Source: Streptomyces coeruleorubidus (GTDB lineage: Bacteria > Actinomycetota > Actinomycetes > Streptomycetales > Streptomycetaceae). From it: a DNA stretch of 64,000 nt. The first letter of the stretch is position 1. Each line of letters begins with the position of its first letter. Shown here one piece after another: positions 15,153 to 24,472 of this stretch. Both the position numbers and the translations under genes were made by a program. The notes below the pieces were generated by a model. That model was given only the letters and a program-made list of their open reading frames with translations. It did not search any database and was not told the DNA's origin. Where the stretch lies: the NCBI RefSeq assembly GCF_008705135.1, contig NZ_CP023694.1:1488001-1552000 (forward strand), given 5' to 3'.

Positions 15153-16310
15153 GTGGGGCGGCTGACCGGCGGGGACCCCTCGCTGCTGCGAAGGATCAAC
15201 TCCGCGGTGGTGCTGCACGCGCTGCGTGCCACGGACTGCGCGACGCTGACCGAGATCACCCGGGTGACGGGGCTGTCCCGGCCGACCGTCGAGGGCGTCG
15301 TCGAAGGGCTCATCGAGGCCGGTCTCGTCGTCGAGAAGGCGGCCGAGGAGGGTGCCGCCCGCAAGCAGGGGCGGCCGGCGCGGCGGTTCCGGTTCCGGGC
15401 GGAGGCCGGGCATCTGCTGGGGCTGGAGATCGGCGCGCACCGGGTGGCCGCACTGCTGGCCGACCTGGACGGCCGGGTGATCGGCTCCCAGGCCAGGGAC
15501 GTGCCCGAGACGGCGGGGGCCGACGAGCGGCTGGAGCGGCTGCGCGGGGCCGTCGCGGAGCTGCTGCGCCGGGCCGGTGTCGCACGCGGCTCGCTGCGGG
15601 CCGTGGGCGTGGCCACGCCCGGGATCGTCGAGGCGGACGGCACGGTTCGGCTCAGCACCGCGCTGCCCGGGTGGACGGGGCTGCGGCTGGGCGAGCGGCT
15701 GAGCCGGTCGTTCAAGTGCCCGGTCCTGGTCGAGAACGACGCCAACGCGGCGGCCGTCGCCGAGCACTGGAAGGGTGCGGCCACCGAGTCGGACGACGTG
15801 GTGTTCGTACTGGCGGGGCTCAGCCCGGGCGCCGGGTCGCTGATCGGGGGGCGGCTGCACCGGGGCTACGGCGGGGCGGCCGGGGAGATCGGCGCGCTGC
15901 ATCTGCTCGGCCGGGAGGTGACGCCTGAGACGCTGCTGTCCACCACGGACGAACCGCTGCACCCGCTCGACGAACAGGCCGTCGCCGAAGTCTTCGCACA
16001 GGCCCGCGAGGGCGACCAGCGGGCCCGCGCGGCAGTCGACCGCTTCCTCCAGCGCCTGGTCCACGACGTGGCGGCCCTGGTCCTCGCCCTCGACCCGGAA
16101 CTGGTCGTCATCGGCGGCTGGGCAGCGGGCCTTGACGGCGTCCTGGCTCCCCTCCGCCGGGAACTGGCCCGCTACTGCCTGCGTCCCCCGCAGGTGACGC
16201 TGTCCCGCCTGGGAGACGCGGCAGTGGCGACAGGCGCCTTGCGTCTCGCCCTGGACCACGTGGAGGAGCAGCTGTTCACGGTGGAGACCCCGACAATGCC
16301 CCACCGGTGA
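15153..16310 (+). CDS. ROK-family transcriptional regulator or sugar kinase-like protein
   Basis: 385 residues from GTG with GGAGGA upstream. N-terminal winged helix (LLRRINSAVVLHALRATDCATLTEITRVTGLSRPTVEGVVEGLIEAGLV), then a ROK fold with GLEIGAHRVAALLADLDGRVI, the NDANAAAVAEHW motif and GGAAGEIGALHLL. The CxCGxxGC zinc motif of many ROK repressors is missing. It probably senses a sugar or sugar phosphate. The target is not evident; the GntR/UTRA gene next door is convergent. Confidence 0.85.
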   Translation: MGRLTGGDPSLLRRINSAVVLHALRATDCATLTEITRVTGLSRPTVEGVVEGLIEAGLVVEKAAEEGAARKQGRPARRFRFRAEAGHLLGLEIGAHRVAALLADLDGRVIGSQARDVPETAGADERLERLRGAVAELLRRAGVARGSLRAVGVATPGIVEADGTVRLSTALPGWTGLRLGERLSRSFKCPVLVENDANAAAVAEHWKGAATESDDVVFVLAGLSPGAGSLIGGRLHRGYGGAAGEIGALHLLGREVTPETLLSTTDEPLHPLDEQAVAEVFAQAREGDQRARAAVDRFLQRLVHDVAALVLALDPELVVIGGWAAGLDGVLAPLRRELARYCLRPPQVTLSRLGDAAVATGALRLALDHVEEQLFTVETPTMPHR

Positions 16311-16352
16311 CGCCCCTGAAGGGGCGCGGGGAACTGCGCGACCAGCCACAAA
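16311..16352 (+). repeat. Interspersed Streptomyces repeat, copy 1
   Basis: CCCCTGAAGGGG followed by GCGCGGGGAACTGCGCGAC and CAGCCACA. The same 30-40 bp unit recurs at 24484-24531 and 28880-28930. Its leading hairpin may terminate the ROK gene. Confidence 0.8.
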
Positions 16353-16395
16353 GCACCGGCAGTCCCCCACGTACCGCACTCGGCTGGACGCGAGG

Positions 16396-17157
16396 TCAGG
16401 ACGCCTGCCGCTGCGGCCCGGCGTGAATCTCCACGCCCCCGGCATCACCGAAGGTCAACCGACACGTGTCAGCGCGATACGTCGCGACGGACAACGCACC
16501 CGTGCGTCCGGCGGCGACGAACCGGGTCGTCACCACGAGCACGGGCGCCCCCGGCAGCCGGTCCAGTTCCTTCGCGTCATCGGCCCCGGCGGAGCCGAGC
16601 TCCACCGCGTTCTCCTGCCGCTCCAGGTCCAGCCGCTGGAGCTCGCGCAGCACCGCACGCGCGCGTGCCGCTCCCGACGGCGCGTCGATGCCGGAGAGCT
16701 CGGGCACCGAGGACTGCGGGACGTAGAGCAGCTCGGCGGCGACGGGCCGGCCCTGCGAGACCCGGGAGCGCCGCACGATGTGCACGGACTCCTCCGGACC
16801 GGTCTCCAGCGCCTCGGCGACCGCCGCGGGCGGCACCGCCGCCGTGCAGTCGACGGGCTGCCAGGCGTCGTCGGGGCCACCCGGCCAGGTGTGCGGGCCG
16901 GTGCCCAGGGAGACGCCCATGCGGGGCGGCGCGACGGTTGTGCCGACACCGCGGCGGCGTTGGAGCCTGCCCTCCAGTTCGAGCTGCTCCAGGGCCTGGC
17001 GGAGCGTGGCGCGGGCGACGCCGAAGCGGGCCGCGAGATCGCGCTCGTTGGGCAGGATCTCCCCCACGGAGAACTCCGAGTCGAGCGCTTGGCTGAGCAC
17101 GGTCTTGAGATGCCAGTACTTCGGTTCCGGCACCGATTCCAACTGCGTGGTCCCCAC
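16396..17157 (-). CDS. GntR-family regulator with UTRA domain
   Basis: 253 residues. Winged helix (PKYWHLKTVLSQALDSEFSVGEILPNERDLAARFGVARATLRQALEQLELEGRLQRRRGVGT), then a UTRA ligand domain to the C-terminus. HutC/DasR subfamily; DasR-type proteins sense amino-sugar phosphates, but the ligand here is unknown. GTG start preceded by GGAGGACAGG; another GTG at 17223 would add 22 Lys-rich residues without an SD. The upstream AT-rich stretch (17190-17225) probably holds the promoter. Confidence 0.85.
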   Translation of the reverse strand: MGTTQLESVPEPKYWHLKTVLSQALDSEFSVGEILPNERDLAARFGVARATLRQALEQLELEGRLQRRRGVGTTVAPPRMGVSLGTGPHTWPGGPDDAWQPVDCTAAVPPAAVAEALETGPEESVHIVRRSRVSQGRPVAAELLYVPQSSVPELSGIDAPSGAARARAVLRELQRLDLERQENAVELGSAGADDAKELDRLPGAPVLVVTTRFVAAGRTGALSVATYRADTCRLTFGDAGGVEIHAGPQRQAS

Positions 17158-17345
17158 CCTGTCCTCCGCAATCGCCGTGGTCGGCGGCTTTTTAGCGCCC
17201 TTGTTTTTTAAAGGTTGTTTCACTTCTCTGCGACCATAGGGCGGCCCTGATGCTTGGTCAATACCAATGGCCGGGAACGTTCACGGGACGTTCATGCGAG
17301 GAAGCGGCGGTGGTCCTGCGGTGCCGTCCGGTCGTGCGGCGCCGC

Positions 17346-18239
17346 CTAGAGGGCGGCCAGTGAGCGCAGCTTGTCGGGGTTGCGGACGATGTAGACCGCC
17401 TGGACGCGGCCGTCGGCGACATCGAGCTGGAAGACGGAGTCGGGCTTGCCGCCGGACAGGAACAGCAAGGCCGGGCCGCCGTTGAGTTCCAGGAAACGCG
17501 GGGTGAGGCCGGGTCCGCCCTTCCGCGCGGCGCCGACGAGGAACCGGCCCACCTTGTCCGCGGTCTCCAGGACCCGCAGCGGTGCCCGCGCTTTTCCGCC
17601 ACTGTCGCCGACGAGGCGGACGTCCGGGGCGAGCAGTTCCATCAGCCCTTCGAGGTCGCCGTCCGCGGCGGCGGCGAGGAACCGCTCGGTGAGGTCGCGC
17701 CGCTGGGCGGGGTCGACCTCGTAGCGCGGCCGCCGCTCCTCGACGTGCTTGCGCGCCCGCCCGGCCAGCTGGCGCACGGCCGGTTCGCCGCGGTCGAGCA
17801 TGGCGGCGATGTCGGCGAACGGGAAGCCGAAGGCCTCGCGCAGCACGAACACCGCCCGCTCCAGCGGTGACAGGGACTCCAGCACGACGAGGAGGGCGAA
17901 CGAGACGGAGTCCGCGAGCACGGCCCGCTCGGCGGTGTCCGGCACGGTGTCGCCGAAGTCGGTGACGTACGGCTCGGGCAGCCACGGGCCCACGTACGTC
18001 TCCCCGCGGGCCTTGATCTGGCGCAGCCGGTCGATGGCGAGGCGGGTGGTGATCCGTACGAGGTAGCCGCGCGGTTCGCGCACGTCGCCGCGGTCGCCGC
18101 CCGACCAGCGCAGCCAGGCATCCTGGACCACGTCCTCCGCGTCGGCGACGCGGCCCAGCATGCGGTAGGCGACGCCCAGCAGGACGGGGCGGTGCGCTTC
18201 GAAGACGTCGGTCGCGGTCTCGGTGGTCACGGGTTCCAT
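17346..18239 (-). CDS. ECF41-family RNA polymerase sigma factor
   Basis: 297 residues. Sigma2 (about 10-75, HRPVLLGVAYRMLGRVADAEDVVQDAWLRW) and sigma4 (about 120-175) are followed by a SnoaL-like domain fused at the C-terminus. The ECF41 hallmarks are all visible: WLPEP at 86-90, the DGGGK-type motif here as GDSGGK (about 208), and NPDKL close to the C-terminus. In this family the fused domain acts as a built-in anti-sigma. ECF41 genes usually sit beside a carboxymuconolactone decarboxylase-type or oxidoreductase gene; here the divergent neighbour is an alpha/beta hydrolase. Confidence 0.92.
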   Translation of the reverse strand: MEPVTTETATDVFEAHRPVLLGVAYRMLGRVADAEDVVQDAWLRWSGGDRGDVREPRGYLVRITTRLAIDRLRQIKARGETYVGPWLPEPYVTDFGDTVPDTAERAVLADSVSFALLVVLESLSPLERAVFVLREAFGFPFADIAAMLDRGEPAVRQLAGRARKHVEERRPRYEVDPAQRRDLTERFLAAAADGDLEGLMELLAPDVRLVGDSGGKARAPLRVLETADKVGRFLVGAARKGGPGLTPRFLELNGGPALLFLSGGKPDSVFQLDVADGRVQAVYIVRNPDKLRSLAAL

Positions 18240-18392
18240 CCCAGCCCACCGGTCCGGCCCTGTCCAGGCGGAATCGCTCCTCCCGGACAGCCACGGCCGT
18301 GAAGCCGGCGCCACCGTGGGGCTACCCGCCGGTAGCAATTGCTGACAAGCTGTCTACGGCGTCCGTCAGCGAGTACAGCCGAGGAGCACCGC

Positions 18393-19223
18393 ATGTCCGT
18401 CACCGTCTCCTTCAAAGTCGCCTCCGCACAGGGCGAACAGAACGTGACCCTGTCCTACACGCGTCAGGGCAGCGGTGAACCGCTGCTCCTGCTGCACGGC
18501 ATCGGTCACCACCGGCAGGTGTGGGACCCGGTGATACCCGCGCTGGCGGCCGAGCGGGACGTGATCGCCGTGGACCTGCCGGGGTGCGGCGAGTCGCCGG
18601 CGCTGCCGGACGGCATGGCGCACGACCTGCCGACCATGAACACCGTGCTCGCCGCGCTCTGCGAGGCGCTGGAGATCGAACGGCCGCACGTGGCGGGCAA
18701 CTCGCTGGGCGGCCTGCTGGCCCTGGACCTGGCCCGGGCGCAGCTCGTCCGCTCCGTCACCGCCCTGTCCCCCGCGGGGTTCTGGAACGACCTCGAGCGC
18801 CGCTACGCGTTCACGGTGCTGATGACGATGCGGCAGATAGCCCAGCGGATGCCGCTGCCCGTCGTCGAACGGCTGGCCCGCCCGGCGATCGGCCGCACAC
18901 TGCTGACGAGCACCATCTACGCCCGCCCGGGCCGCCGTTCGCCCGAGGCCGTGGTCGCCGAGACGCTCGCCCTGGCCCGGGCCCAGGGGTTCTCCGAGAC
19001 TCTCCGCTCCGGCAGGTCCGTGCAGTTCACCGACGACATCGTGGGCACACCGGTCACCGTGGCGTGGGGCAACCGGGACCGGTTGCTGATCCCCCGCCAG
19101 GGCGTGCGCGCCAAGAGCGTCATCCCCCGCGCCCGGCTGGTACGGCTGCCCGGCTGCGGCCACGTCCCGATGAACGACGACCCGGCCCTGGTCGCCCGGG
19201 TCGTCCTCGACGGCAGCCGCTGA
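18393..19223 (+). CDS. Alpha/beta hydrolase
   Basis: 276 residues, GAGGAG SD. Oxyanion HGIG (35-38), nucleophile elbow GNSLGG with Ser104, Asp in WGNRDRLL (about 229) and His in GCGHVP (about 257). Cytoplasmic. Substrate unknown. Divergent from the ECF41 sigma gene across 150 bp that should hold both promoters, so it may be the sigma factor's main target. Confidence 0.88.
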   Translation: MSVTVSFKVASAQGEQNVTLSYTRQGSGEPLLLLHGIGHHRQVWDPVIPALAAERDVIAVDLPGCGESPALPDGMAHDLPTMNTVLAALCEALEIERPHVAGNSLGGLLALDLARAQLVRSVTALSPAGFWNDLERRYAFTVLMTMRQIAQRMPLPVVERLARPAIGRTLLTSTIYARPGRRSPEAVVAETLALARAQGFSETLRSGRSVQFTDDIVGTPVTVAWGNRDRLLIPRQGVRAKSVIPRARLVRLPGCGHVPMNDDPALVARVVLDGSR

Positions 19224-19250
19224 GGGACCGGGGAGCCCGGCCGGCCGTCG

Positions 19251-19757
19251 TCACTCGGCCGGCTCGGGCGCCACCCGTGCGGTCGCGGCGCGCAACAGCC
19301 GTACGTACCAGCCCCAGTCGGCCGGGCGCGCGACCGTCCCGGTCACTGCGCGCTCGGCGCAGTCCAGGCTCTGCCGGAGCGCCGCGTCGTACAGGGGGCG
19401 GAAGTACAGCAGCCAGCCGAACCAGCGCACGCCCCCGGGGCGCAGCACCAGGGTGTTGCGCAGGAGGGTGCGCTCCACGCCGAGGCGCTGGACGCTGACC
19501 TCGTGGAAGCCCCGAAATCCGGGCGGGCCGGTGAAGCGGAACCGCACCCACTCCCCCGGGACGTAGTGACTCACCTCGTACCGCACGAAACCGTGACCGC
19601 CCGACGCGCCGACGGCCAGCGGCCCGTCGAAGCGCACCGGCGGCCAGCCGGGCGGCCACAGCCGGTCGTTGCATGTGCCGAGGGAATCGATCAGGGCGCC
19701 GACGGCTGCCGGTGCCGCGGGCAGCTCACGTTCGTGGACGTTCAGCACAGTGATCAC
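19251..19757 (-). CDS. SRPBCC (polyketide cyclase-like) family protein
   Basis: 168 residues. MITVLNVHERELPAAPAAVGALIDSLG at the N-terminus, then WPPVRFDGPLAVGASGGHGFVRYEVSHYVPGEWVRFRFTGPPGFRGFHEVSV, the pattern of a START/SRPBCC helix-grip fold with a ligand pocket. No catalytic residues can be assigned. GTG start chosen because the sequence upstream is low-complexity. Convergent with the hydrolase gene. Confidence 0.7.
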   Translation of the reverse strand: MITVLNVHERELPAAPAAVGALIDSLGTCNDRLWPPGWPPVRFDGPLAVGASGGHGFVRYEVSHYVPGEWVRFRFTGPPGFRGFHEVSVQRLGVERTLLRNTLVLRPGGVRWFGWLLYFRPLYDAALRQSLDCAERAVTGTVARPADWGWYVRLLRAATARVAPEPAE

Positions 19758-19938
19758 GGGCGGAGGCTGCCCTGTCCTCCGGCCCGGCAACTGACCCGAT
19801 CGGGGAACCGCAGCGCACGCCGGGGGCGCGCCCGTGGCCGGCCGCACGCCGACGCGCGCTCGGGCGCCGTCGGCCGACGGCCGCCCCATGCACGGCGATG
19901 GGCGGAAGGCGCGCCCGCGAATCCGGCAGACTGACCGC

Positions 19939-21369
19939 ATGGACCGCAACGAGCCCGCGTCGCCCGCCTGGGAGCTGCTGCTCCCGGCCGCTTCGGCACC
20001 GGCACGCACGCGTGGCCGTTCCCTCCAGGCGGCGCTGCGCGAGGCGGTCCGCTCGGGCCGGCTCGCACCCGGCACGCGCCTGCCGTCGAGCCGGGACCTC
20101 GCGGCGGATCTGGGGGTGTCGCGCGGGCTGATCACGGAGGCGTACGAGCAACTGACGGCGGAGGGCTACCTGCGCAGCGGCCGGGGCGCGGGGACGTGGG
20201 TGGGCTCGGCCGTAACGGCCGCCCGGCAGCGGGCGCACGACCTCGCTCCGCGCTCCCCCGGGGCCCGGGCGGACTTCGTGCCCGGGACGCCGGACCTGTC
20301 GCTGTTCCCGCGCTCGGCGTGGGCCGCCGCGCAGCGCGGTGTGCTGGCGGAGATGCCGCACCAGGAGCTGGGCTATCCCGACCCGCGCGGGTTGCCGAGG
20401 CTGCGTACCGCGCTGGCCGAACTGCTCACCCGGAGGCGGGGTGTGGTGGCCGACCCGGAGCGGATCGTGGTGGTCTCCGGGGTGGCCCAGGCGACGACGC
20501 TGCTGGGTTTCGCGCTGCGCGCGCGAGGGGTGCGGACCGTGGGTGTGGAGGACCCGGGCAGCCCCCAGCACGACGCGCTGTACACCTCGGCCGGGGTCAC
20601 CGCCGTGCCGCTGCCCGTGGACGGCGAAGGGATCGCCCTGGAGCCGCTGCGGGCGTCGGGCGTGCGGACCGTGGTGACGACGCCGGCCCACCAGTTCCCC
20701 ACCGGCATCGCCTACTCGCCCCGCCGTCGCGCCGAACTGCTGGACTGGGCGCGGTCCGTGGACGGCATCATCCTGGAGGACGACTACGACGGCGACTTCC
20801 GCTACGACCGCGCTCCAGTCGGCGCGCTCCAGGGCCTCGCCCCGGACCACGTCGCCTACACGGGCTCGGTCAGCAAGTCCCTCGCGCCGGGCCTGCGGCT
20901 GGGCTGGCTGCTGGTGCCCGAGTCCTGGGCGGAGGAGATCGTCGAACGCAAGCGCACTTTGGACCTCGGTCACCCGGCCCTCGACCAGGCGCTGTTCTCC
21001 CGCTTCCTGGAGCGCGGCGACTACGACCGCCAGCTGCGCCGCTGCCAGCGCGCCTACCGCGATCGCCGTGACGCCCTGACCACCGCCCTCGACGAGCACT
21101 TCCCCGGCTCCCGGGTCTCGGGCATCGCCGCCGGCCTGCACATGATCGCCACCCTGCCGGAGCGCTACGGCCCCGAGGAGCGTTTCCTCACCCGCGTGAC
21201 GGCGGCCGGGGTGGCGGTACGCCCCCTGTCGGCCTACACACACCCGCGTCCCGCGCGGGAGGAGACGGACGGACCGAAGCGGACCCAGCTCGTCCTGGGC
21301 TACGCGCACGTACCGCCCGCCCGCATCCACGAAGGCATACGTCTGATGGCGGAGGCGGCCACGGGGTGA
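19939..21369 (+). CDS. MocR/PdxR-family transcriptional regulator
   Basis: 476 residues. GntR-type winged helix (RSLQAALREAVRSGRLAPGTRLPSSRDLAADLGVSRGLITEAYEQLTAEGYL) joined to a fold-type I aminotransferase domain (GYPDPRGLPRLRTALAELLTRRRGV, EDDYDGDFRYDR, and SVSKSLAPGLRLGW with the PLP lysine). Such proteins bind PLP and control vitamin B6 or amino-acid genes. No pdx gene is adjacent. Confidence 0.9.
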   Translation: MDRNEPASPAWELLLPAASAPARTRGRSLQAALREAVRSGRLAPGTRLPSSRDLAADLGVSRGLITEAYEQLTAEGYLRSGRGAGTWVGSAVTAARQRAHDLAPRSPGARADFVPGTPDLSLFPRSAWAAAQRGVLAEMPHQELGYPDPRGLPRLRTALAELLTRRRGVVADPERIVVVSGVAQATTLLGFALRARGVRTVGVEDPGSPQHDALYTSAGVTAVPLPVDGEGIALEPLRASGVRTVVTTPAHQFPTGIAYSPRRRAELLDWARSVDGIILEDDYDGDFRYDRAPVGALQGLAPDHVAYTGSVSKSLAPGLRLGWLLVPESWAEEIVERKRTLDLGHPALDQALFSRFLERGDYDRQLRRCQRAYRDRRDALTTALDEHFPGSRVSGIAAGLHMIATLPERYGPEERFLTRVTAAGVAVRPLSAYTHPRPAREETDGPKRTQLVLGYAHVPPARIHEGIRLMAEAATG

Positions 21370-21508
21370 CTCCGGCGGAGCTCGCGGGTTCCCTCCGGTT
21401 CCTCTCCTGCCGCGGTCAGTTGTTCACTTGGGGTTCGTGTGTGCGCTGCGGCGTGCCAGTAGTTGTGGCTGTGCACACTGGCCGGATCCCGTCCCTGGAG
21501 GCGCATCC

Positions 21509-23083
21509 ATGTCACACCGTCCGTTCCCCGCGCGCCGTAGCGTCCTGCGTGGCTCCCTCGCCGCGTCGGCGGCCCTCACCCTGCCCACCGCTCTCGGCGC
21601 GACGCCGGCCTTCGCGCGGTCGGGGCGTCCGAAGGCGGGGTGGGGCGTGCAGGCGGGAGACGTGACCCGCGACTCCGGGCTGGTGTGGGTGCGCTCCGAC
21701 CGGCCCGCCCGGATGATCGTCGAGACGTCGGCGACCGAGTCGTTCCGCAACCCGCGCAGATGGCACGGCCCGCTGCTCGGCCCGGGCACCGACTTCACCG
21801 GCACGACCCGGCTGCACGGCCTGCCGTCCGGCGAGCAGATCCACTACCGGGTGCTGCTCGCCGACCCGGACGACCCGCGCCGCACCGGCGAGCCGGTCAC
21901 CGGCACCTTCCGCACGGCGTCCGACAAACGGCGTGACGGCGTGCGGTTCGTCTGGTCAGGCGACCTGGCCGGTCAGGGCTGGGGCATCAACCCGGAGCTC
22001 GGCGGCTACCGGATCTACGAGGCGATGGCCGCCCTGGACCCGGACTTCTTCATCTGCAGCGGCGACAACATCTACGCCGACGGCCCCCTCACCGAGACCG
22101 TGGCCCTGCCCGACGGGCGCACCTGGCGGAACATCACCACCGAGGAGAAGGCGAAGGTCGCCGAGACCCTGGCCGAGTTCCGCGGCAACTTCCGCTACAA
22201 CCTGCTGGACGAGAACCTGCGCGCCTTCAACGCCCGGGTCCCCTCCATCATCCAGTGGGACGACCACGAGGTCACCAACAACTGGTACCCGGGCGAGATC
22301 CTCGGCGACACCCGGTACACCGAGAAGAGCGTCGACGTGCTGGCCGCCCGCGCCCGCCGCGCCTTCTCGGAGTACTTCCCGATCTCCACGCTGCGCCGCC
22401 CCGACGGCCGCGTCTACCGCGTGCAGCACCACGGCCCGCTGCTGGACGTCTTCGTCCTGGACATGCGCACCTACCGCAACGCCAACTCGCCGGACGACCA
22501 GCCCACCGACCCGCAGGGCATCCTCGGCCGCGAGCAGCTGGAGTGGCTCAAGCGCGAGCTGGCCCGCTCCCGCGCGGTGTGGAAGGTGATCGCCTCCGAC
22601 ATGCCGATCGGCCTGGTCGTCCCGGACACCGGCGACGGCAAACCGAACATCGAGGCCGTCGCCCAGGGCGACCCCGGGGCACCGCTGGGCCGTGAGCTCC
22701 AGATCGCCGAGCTGCTGCGTTTCATCAAGCACCGCCGGATCACCGGCACGGTGTGGCTCACGGCCGACGTCCACTACACCTCGGCGCAGCACTACCAGCC
22801 GTCGCGGGCCGCGTTCACCGACTTCGAGCCGTTCTGGGAGTTCGTGTCGGGCCCGCTGAACGCCGGCGCCTTCCCGGCGAACACGCTCGACGGCACCTTC
22901 GGTCCCGACCGTGTGTTCCTGAAGGCACCGACGACCGCCAACGTCTCCCCCGCCGGGGGCTACCAGTTCTTCGGCGAGGTGGACATCGACGGCGGCAGCG
23001 GTGAGCTGACGGTGCGTCTGCGCGAGCAGGACGGCACCGTGCTGTTCACGAAGGTGCTCCAGCCGGGCATGGTCGGCCAGTAG
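21509..23083 (+). CDS. Tat-exported PhoD-type alkaline phosphatase
   Basis: 524 residues. Tat signal PARRSVLRGSLAASAALTLPTALGATPAFA, then a PhoD N-terminal domain and a metallophosphoesterase domain with WSGDLAGQGWG, CSGDNIYADGP, QWDDHEVTNNWYPGE and TADVHYTSAQHYQP for metal ligands. Secreted phosphomonoesterase or diesterase for phosphate gain. TGGAGG lies 8 bp before the ATG. Confidence 0.92.
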   Translation: MSHRPFPARRSVLRGSLAASAALTLPTALGATPAFARSGRPKAGWGVQAGDVTRDSGLVWVRSDRPARMIVETSATESFRNPRRWHGPLLGPGTDFTGTTRLHGLPSGEQIHYRVLLADPDDPRRTGEPVTGTFRTASDKRRDGVRFVWSGDLAGQGWGINPELGGYRIYEAMAALDPDFFICSGDNIYADGPLTETVALPDGRTWRNITTEEKAKVAETLAEFRGNFRYNLLDENLRAFNARVPSIIQWDDHEVTNNWYPGEILGDTRYTEKSVDVLAARARRAFSEYFPISTLRRPDGRVYRVQHHGPLLDVFVLDMRTYRNANSPDDQPTDPQGILGREQLEWLKRELARSRAVWKVIASDMPIGLVVPDTGDGKPNIEAVAQGDPGAPLGRELQIAELLRFIKHRRITGTVWLTADVHYTSAQHYQPSRAAFTDFEPFWEFVSGPLNAGAFPANTLDGTFGPDRVFLKAPTTANVSPAGGYQFFGEVDIDGGSGELTVRLREQDGTVLFTKVLQPGMVGQ

Positions 23084-23191
23084 TACGGAGCGCAACGTTT
23101 GAAGCGTCGACAAGGGGGGCAAACTGCCCCCTTTACCCGCCGGTCACAAAGCGTTCGCGATCACGCAACACCGTTCCGTCACAGTGGGTGC

Positions 23192-24463
23192 ATGACGCGA
23201 AAAGTGACCGAAGTGACCGAACTGAAGAACGACTGCCGCTCCGCCACCTCCTGGCAGCGGGTCACGGCGGCCTTCAACACCTGGCGAACACGACGCCACG
23301 AACACGCGCCGCCGACGGGTGATACCGAGTCCCCGGCACCGGAACCGGTGCCGGGGGCGAACACGCCTGAGGCGAGCACGCTGTGGCGGATGCGGACCAC
23401 GGTCAAGGACGAGCCGGGATCGCTGGCGGCCCTGTGCACGGCCCTCGCCGAGCACCGGGTCGACATCCTCAGCCTCCAGACCCATCCGCTGGCCGAGGGC
23501 ACGGTGGACGAGTTCCTGCTGCGTGCCCCGGGCGAGCTGCCGGCCTCCGGCATCGCCACGGCGGTCCGGACGGCGGGCGGCACCGACACCTGGATCGAGC
23601 GGGCCGACGCCCACGACCTGGTGGACGCGCCGACCCGGGTCCTGGGACTCGCCGCCCGGACCGCCCTGGACGCCGCTGAGCTGCCCCTCGCACTGCGCCA
23701 GTTGCTGGGCCGGTGCACGATCCGTTCCCAGCCCTCCCCGGCCGGCGGCGGCCGGGCGTCCGACGGTGTCCCGGTGGAGGGAGCCCTCGACGACACGGTG
23801 ATGCGCCTGCGCGCCCCGGAAGGCGGAGTCATCACCGTGGAGCGGCCGTACCTGCCCTTCACACCGACCGAGTTCGCCCGGGCCAGGGCCCTGGTGGAAC
23901 TGGACGCCCGGCTCGGGCCGCGCGTCCCGCACGGCCGGGACGTGCTCACCCTGGCCGAGGGCAGCGACATCACCGTGCGCCGGGCCGACACCCGTGATCT
24001 GGAGGCGGCCAGGGCGATGCACGAGCGGTGCTCGGAGCGCACGCTGAGGCTGCGCTATCACGGGCCGGTCCGTGACGCCGACCGCTATCTCAACCACCTG
24101 CTCAGTCCGCGCTTCGGCCGTACCCTCGCCGTGCAGACGGCCTCCGGGCGGCTGGTCGGGCTCGGGCATCTGCTGTGGGACGGGGACGAGACGGAAGTCG
24201 CGGTGCTCGTCGAGGACGCGTGGCAGCGGCGGGGCGTCGGCGGGGAGTTGCTGGGCCGGCTGGTCGCGATGGCCGCGGAAGGTGGTTGCAGGAGTGTGTA
24301 TGCCGTGACGCAGGCATCCAACACGGGGATGGTCGCGGCGATGCGGGGGCTGGGCCTCCCCCTCGACTATCAGGTCGAGGAGGGGACCCTGGTCATCACC
24401 GCGCGGCTGGGTGAATCTGTTTCGACGGGTGCGGGTGAGGTGGGGAGCACCTCAGCGCCGTAG
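23192..24463 (+). CDS. ACT-domain GNAT acetyltransferase
   Basis: 423 residues. An ACT domain (about 70-140: MRTTVKDEPGSLAALCTALAEHRVDILSLQTHPL) precedes a central region and a C-terminal GNAT domain (about 265-410) with VRRADTRDLEAARAMHERCSERTLRLRYHGP and the acetyl-CoA loop QRRGVGGELLGRLV. ACT domains bind amino acids, so the acetyltransferase is probably amino-acid regulated. Target unknown. The ATG lies 93 bp inside a longer open frame. Confidence 0.85.
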   Translation: MTRKVTEVTELKNDCRSATSWQRVTAAFNTWRTRRHEHAPPTGDTESPAPEPVPGANTPEASTLWRMRTTVKDEPGSLAALCTALAEHRVDILSLQTHPLAEGTVDEFLLRAPGELPASGIATAVRTAGGTDTWIERADAHDLVDAPTRVLGLAARTALDAAELPLALRQLLGRCTIRSQPSPAGGGRASDGVPVEGALDDTVMRLRAPEGGVITVERPYLPFTPTEFARARALVELDARLGPRVPHGRDVLTLAEGSDITVRRADTRDLEAARAMHERCSERTLRLRYHGPVRDADRYLNHLLSPRFGRTLAVQTASGRLVGLGHLLWDGDETEVAVLVEDAWQRRGVGGELLGRLVAMAAEGGCRSVYAVTQASNTGMVAAMRGLGLPLDYQVEEGTLVITARLGESVSTGAGEVGSTSAP

Positions 24464-24472
24464 GGGCCGCGA

